From NCBI GenBank assembly GCA_027623585.1, contig JAQBVK010000009.1:1-17770 (forward strand): a stretch of 17,770 nt of DNA, written 5' to 3'. The number at the start of each line of letters is the position of its first letter. The first letter of the stretch is position 1. The notes beneath the pieces were generated by a model that saw nothing but the letters and a program-made list of their open reading frames with translations, did no database searches and was not told where the DNA came from. The translations under genes were made by a program, and so were the position numbers. This DNA comes from Planctomycetota bacterium (GTDB taxonomy: Bacteria > Planctomycetota > UBA1135). Shown here one piece after another: positions 15,055 to 17,770 of this stretch.

Positions 15055-16220
15055 GGCCTTGCTCCGCGGGAGACGAGTTCCTGGCGCACGGCCTCGAGTC
15101 CATCCCAGTGTTGGCGCGGATCGAACTCGGCGCGCACCCAGTTGCGCATCCGCGCTCCGCGCGCGCGCAATTCTCGAGGATCGTCGGCCGCGCCTTCGAT
15201 CACCTTCGCGAGGTCGGCAGGGTCCTCGTTGCGGAACGTCCATCCACGGTTCTCCCCGAGCAACTCCGGGACGCCGCCCCGGTTCGAGGCTACGGCGGGT
15301 CGACCGCGTGCGCCGGCTTCGAGTACCGTGAGGGGTGAGTTCTCGGGTACACGCGAAGGCAGGACCAGGAGATGGCACTGGGAGTAGGCACGCTCCATGG
15401 CATTAGGACCGCAGTGTCCGAGGAATCGCACCCGAGCAGAGAGTCCGAGAGTCACCGCGAGTTCGGCAAGGCTCTCGGCCTGATCCCCTTCCCCTGCGAC
15501 CTCCAAAATTGCGTCCGCGGCGGGCCCCTGGAGGAGGGTCATGGCTTGGAGGAGGAGGTCGACCCCTTTGGATCGATAGAGCGACCCTGCGAAAAACAAG
15601 CGCAGGGGTGTGTTTTCGGCCAATTCTGGCCAAGGGGCGAGCTCCGAGAACTCGATCGGTAGCCGCTGGAGGCGCGCAGAGCCCGCTGGGAAGCCCACTC
15701 CCTGTAGGAGGGACTCGGTCGGGGAGAGGAATCGTCGTACCGCGGAGAAGACGGAAGTGCGGGCTCGAGCGTGCGAGCGGCGGTCCAGGGCGGCTTGGAG
15801 GGCACCGCGGACACCGCTCCGGACCCGCCCCGAGGGGTTGTCATCCGCAAGGCTGAAGTCGTGGACCGTCATGAGGGTGGGGACGCCACAGCTCTGGAGG
15901 GCCGGAAAGACAGAATTGCGAAACGCCGCGCAGTTCTGAACGTGGATCAAGTCGGGCTGGATCGAGCGGACGAAGCCCATCAGATGACGGATCAAGGGTT
16001 CGTGACGGCCATGGAAGTCCCGACGACGGCGCAGGGCGCTGGCGGGCCATGCGTATCGGAAGCACTCGGCTCCGATCAGGGAGGGCTGCGAAATTGGCTC
16101 GTCCAGGGACCAGCCCCATTGGAGGTGTCCTCTGACCTCAGCCTCCTCGATTACGCGAATGAGGTATGCGGAGGCCCCCCCAGCAATGTGGGGTGCGTCG
16201 TGAAGATGGAGGAGGCGCAC
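15051..16220 (-). CDS. GT4-family glycosyltransferase, first gene of the polysaccharide cluster, atypical composition
   Basis: A 389-residue GT-B glycosyltransferase. The N-terminus RLLHLHDAPHIAGGASAYLI is the acceptor-domain start. IQPDLIHVQNCAAFRN and TLMTVHDFSLADDNP follow. The donor domain has LRLFFAGSLYRSKGVDLLLQA, LEVAGEGD and EX7E at E293 and E301 (ENSPLTVLE), then RGRPAVASNRGGVPELLG. GTG at 16220 places the conserved start at residue 2; GTG at 16247 (nine residues longer) is equally allowed, and an ATG at 16355 would add an unlikely leader. No clear ribosome binding site marks any of them. Most of the gene uses GGG, GGA, CTC and CGG codons and few GCG/CGC runs, unlike its neighbours, which hints at separate ancestry. 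Its stop overlaps the next gene (GTGA). Confidence 0.88.
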   Translation of the reverse strand: MRLLHLHDAPHIAGGASAYLIRVIEEAEVRGHLQWGWSLDEPISQPSLIGAECFRYAWPASALRRRRDFHGRHEPLIRHLMGFVRSIQPDLIHVQNCAAFRNSVFPALQSCGVPTLMTVHDFSLADDNPSGRVRSGVRGALQAALDRRSHARARTSVFSAVRRFLSPTESLLQGVGFPAGSARLQRLPIEFSELAPWPELAENTPLRLFFAGSLYRSKGVDLLLQAMTLLQGPAADAILEVAGEGDQAESLAELAVTLGLSARVRFLGHCGPNAMERAYSQCHLLVLPSRVPENSPLTVLEAGARGRPAVASNRGGVPELLGENRGWTFRNEDPADLAKVIEGAADDPRELRARGARMRNWVRAEFDPRQHWDGLEAVRQELVSRGARP

Positions 16221-16389
16221 CGGCGAAGTCAGCGTAATCGGGCGCACGAGGAAATCAACAACACAAAAACCTTGTTTTATGGGGGGTTCAAGCCCAGGAT
16301 GGATTCCCGGAAAGCAGGTCAAACCGCAGGGATTGTCAGCCGATGGTAGCCCCAAGTCTCGTCGGACTCGGTCCGCCCCAAAGAAGGGC

Positions 16390-16418
16390 TTGATCTCCGT
16401 CCGCCGAGGATGAACAAT
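16390..16418 (+). promoter_or_regulatory. Candidate sigma-70-type promoter of the porin gene
   Basis: TTGATC (16390-16395) and AACAAT (16413-16418) are separated by exactly 17 bases. Each matches four of six consensus positions. Transcription would begin near 16425, leaving a leader of about 110 bases before the porin start. The match is moderate; it is the best candidate seen in the region. Confidence 0.35.
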
Positions 16419-16452
16419 GCTTCGCTCGCTTTTCGGTACACCCCCGAAATAG

Positions 16453-16481
16453 CGGGACTCCCAATCCTGAACGGGACTCCC
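16453..16481 (+). repeat. Direct repeat CGGGACTCCC x2 in the porin leader
   Basis: The 10-base sequence CGGGACTCCC occurs at 16453-16462 and again at 16472-16481, a 19-base period. A TCCCG at 16483-16487 can pair with the CGGGA of either copy, giving alternative short hairpins. The pair could be a regulator binding site or a switchable RNA structure in the leader; both roles are inferred. Confidence 0.5.
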
Positions 16482-16523
16482 TTCCCGCCAGGATCAGTTC
16501 CCTCCGCCCGCAAGGGCATCCAC

Positions 16524-16530
16524 GAGGAAG
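16524..16530 (+). promoter_or_regulatory. Ribosome binding site of the porin gene
   Basis: GAGGAAG lies 7 bases before the ATG at 16538. It is one of the clearest Shine-Dalgarno sequences in the window and fixes the porin start, in line with strong expression. Confidence 0.75.
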
Positions 16531-16537
16531 TCACGGA

Positions 16538-17770
16538 ATGAAGGTTCTCAACTACACATTCGCGGCCTTGGCCGCTGTCGCTCTGGCTAGCCAGGGCGTT
16601 GCTCAACAAACCGAGGAAAGCCTGGAGCGTGCTCTGGCGGACCTCAATAGCGGTCTCACTGCCCCGACTGGTAACGGCAACGTCACCATCAGCGGCGACT
16701 TCCGCGCTCGGAACCGTTGGTACGACGACGGCTCCGACACCAACAACCGCGACATCGACACTCGCGCGCGGTTGAACTTCTTCTTCAACATCAACGAGAA
16801 CGCCCGCGCGTTCGTGGGCTTCAGTGGCCGCGAAGCGTTTGGTGGTTCCTTCGTTGGCCGTCACGACATGGGTGACATCGGCGCATCCTCGGGCGAAGGT
16901 ATGGACCGCGCCTGGGTGTCCGTCGACAACCTCGTCGGCGACGGTGGCACCGCCACGATCGGTCGTCGCTACTGGAACTCTGCTTCCACGCGCGCGCTGG
17001 GTTCTGAGGAGTGGGACAACTTCGTCACCACCTTCTCGGGTATCTGGTACGAGCACGACGCCGGCGGCTTTAACCTCGAAGCTGCGATGATCAACGGTGT
17101 TGAGAACGGCCCGTCCACCACGGACGACATGCTGTACTACATCTCTGGCACCTGGGTCTGCGACATGCTCGAGGCCTGCGGGCCGATCACGGTCACGCCG
17201 TGGTTCCTGCGTGACGAGACCGCCAGCGCTGGTGGCGGAACGCACGAGTCTTGGCTCGGCGCTGTCGTCGGTGGCGGCATGATGGGCGTCGGCTACGACG
17301 CCGAGTGGGTCCGCTACGAGTTCGGCGATGTGCAAGGCGACGCCTGGTACATTGGTGCCGGCATCGAACTGGAGATGCTCGAGTCCATCCCCGGCATCGC
17401 CGGCGGTGGCATCAACGTCGCGCTGTCCCAGACCGACGACGAGTTCTTCGTCCCGGGCCTCAACTCGATGGGCTCGCCGTACGGCCTGCAGTACCATGAT
17501 TCGATCGGCTTCGCCGACGTCCTCGGTACCTCCGGCATCTGGTCCACCGACACCGACACCTGGCGTGTTGGTGTGGACATCAGCCCCGCCGAAGGTTGGA
17601 TGGGTGGCCTTGCGATCATGAACATCTCCAACGCTGGTGACGAGTACGACGAAATCGACATCTCCCTCGGCACTGAGCTGAACGGTGGTGTGGATGCGTG
17701 GTTCGGCTACGCTCTCATCGATCCCTCGGGCGACTCGGACGACATGTCCGTGTTCTGGGCCGTGCTGGAT
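16538..17770 (+). CDS. Secreted outer-membrane beta-barrel porin (3' end cut)
   Basis: 411 residues are visible and the frame is still open at the right edge. A signal peptide covers residues 1-22 (Lys2, hydrophobic core, cleavage after GVA before QQ). A short charged helix follows (TEESLERALADLNSG), then alternating aromatic/polar strands with acidic, Gly- and Asn-rich loops (for example VTISGDFRARNRWYDDG, RLNFFFNINENARAFVGFSG, ATIGRRYWNS). This is the look of porins of the phosphate-selective or alginate-export type, but the exact family is not recognised. Two cysteines, C208 and C214, could form a disulfide. Codons are strongly biased to GGT/GGC, CGT/CGC, AAC, ATC and TTC, the mark of a very abundant protein. 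It is divergent from the polysaccharide cluster. The visible end, SVFWAVLD, resembles a last barrel strand, so little is probably missing. Confidence 0.82.
   Translation, partial: MKVLNYTFAALAAVALASQGVAQQTEESLERALADLNSGLTAPTGNGNVTISGDFRARNRWYDDGSDTNNRDIDTRARLNFFFNINENARAFVGFSGREAFGGSFVGRHDMGDIGASSGEGMDRAWVSVDNLVGDGGTATIGRRYWNSASTRALGSEEWDNFVTTFSGIWYEHDAGGFNLEAAMINGVENGPSTTDDMLYYISGTWVCDMLEACGPITVTPWFLRDETASAGGGTHESWLGAVVGGGMMGVGYDAEWVRYEFGDVQGDAWYIGAGIELEMLESIPGIAGGGINVALSQTDDEFFVPGLNSMGSPYGLQYHDSIGFADVLGTSGIWSTDTDTWRVGVDISPAEGWMGGLAIMNISNAGDEYDEIDISLGTELNGGVDAWFGYALIDPSGDSDDMSVFWAVLD

Larger units (their letters stand above)
16221..16537. other. Divergent intergenic region between the polysaccharide cluster and the porin gene
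   Basis: This is the only gene-free stretch over 300 bases. The left third (about 16250-16300) is AT-richer than its surroundings and would hold the promoter and leader of the minus-strand cluster, but I could not fix a convincing promoter there. The right half holds a plausible plus-strand promoter, a pair of 10-base direct repeats and a ribosome binding site for the porin gene. No small gene or RNA gene was recognised. Confidence 0.6.

Noticed and set aside
15055..15378. Longer start for the GT4 gene ending at 13897
   Set aside because: Would add over 100 Arg-rich residues inside the upstream gene. The GTG at 15054 begins right at the conserved GT4 N-terminus with a GTGA overlap.
16241..16322. 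Promoter for the minus-strand cluster (TTGACC at 16317-16322, AT-rich ATAAAAC near 16275)
   Set aside because: The elements are not spaced 16-18 bases apart, and no other pair fits well, so no promoter was annotated.
16221..16355. Longer start (ATG at 16355) for the first GT4 gene
   Set aside because: The extra 45 residues resemble no GT4 leader or signal peptide and cover an AT-richer segment that looks like regulatory DNA.
17146..17161. TGGCAC-N5-TCTGC resembling a sigma-54 promoter
   Set aside because: It lies inside the porin coding region, lacks the exact TTGC element, and faces no downstream gene.
16319..17497. 392-codon open frame antisense to the porin
   Set aside because: It arises because the porin's biased codons rarely give stops on the other strand. 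Its product is low-complexity Val/Ala/Glu/Arg-rich without fold features, and the plus-strand frame has a signal peptide and ribosome binding site.
1..17770. tRNA, rRNA, CRISPR, transposon or integrase features
   Set aside because: None seen. Nearly all DNA is taken by coding genes, and the one long gap holds no cloverleaf, spaced repeat array or terminal inverted repeats that I could find by eye.

Overview
The window is GC-rich DNA from a Gram-negative (diderm) bacterium. An outer-membrane-barrel-like porin and a Wzz-type polysaccharide co-polymerase show a two-membrane envelope. A membrane sulfatase-superfamily protein beside core genes, a solo sigma-54-type ATPase, GTG/TTG starts and dense gene packing would fit Planctomycetota, but this is an inference and other GC-rich diderm phyla are not excluded. 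No rRNA, tRNA, insertion sequence, integrase, CRISPR array or replication origin was seen.

Left block (2-8663, all + strand): a run of housekeeping and envelope genes. In order these are the 3' end of gmk; separate coaC and coaB genes (coenzyme A synthesis, usually fused as coaBC); a membrane-anchored sulfatase-superfamily protein without the usual catalytic Cys; ftsK (chromosome translocase); rimO (ribosomal protein S12 methylthiotransferase); pgsA (phosphatidylglycerophosphate synthase family); and a 308-residue sigma-54 interaction ATPase with neither an N-terminal sensor domain nor a C-terminal DNA-binding domain. Spacing is tight, with overlaps or gaps of at most 50 bases. The block ends at a short hairpin over the last stop codon, where it meets the next block head-on.

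Middle block (8685 to about 16220, all - strand): a surface-polysaccharide cluster. Read in its own direction it runs GT4, GT4, GT4, GT2, GT4, Wzz-type chain-length regulator, then two small single-span membrane proteins of unknown function. Almost every junction is a 1- or 4-base overlap of the ATGA/GTGA/TTGA/TAATG kind, so translation is probably coupled. The glycosyltransferases would build a lipid-linked repeat unit and the Wzz-like protein would control chain length or export. The flippase, polymerase, initiating transferase and tyrosine kinase are not in the window. The promoter-proximal glycosyltransferase differs in base and codon use from the rest and may be a recent arrival.

Right end (16221-17770): a 317-base divergent intergenic region with a plausible sigma-70-type promoter, a 10-base direct repeat in the presumed leader and a good ribosome binding site. 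It precedes the start of a secreted beta-barrel porin that runs off the right edge. The porin's codon use is that of a very highly expressed gene.

The most interesting leads are the two small membrane proteins coupled to Wzz, the minimal sigma-54 ATPase beside that cluster, the Cys-less sulfatase-like protein in a core-gene operon, and the repeat-bearing leader of the porin gene.
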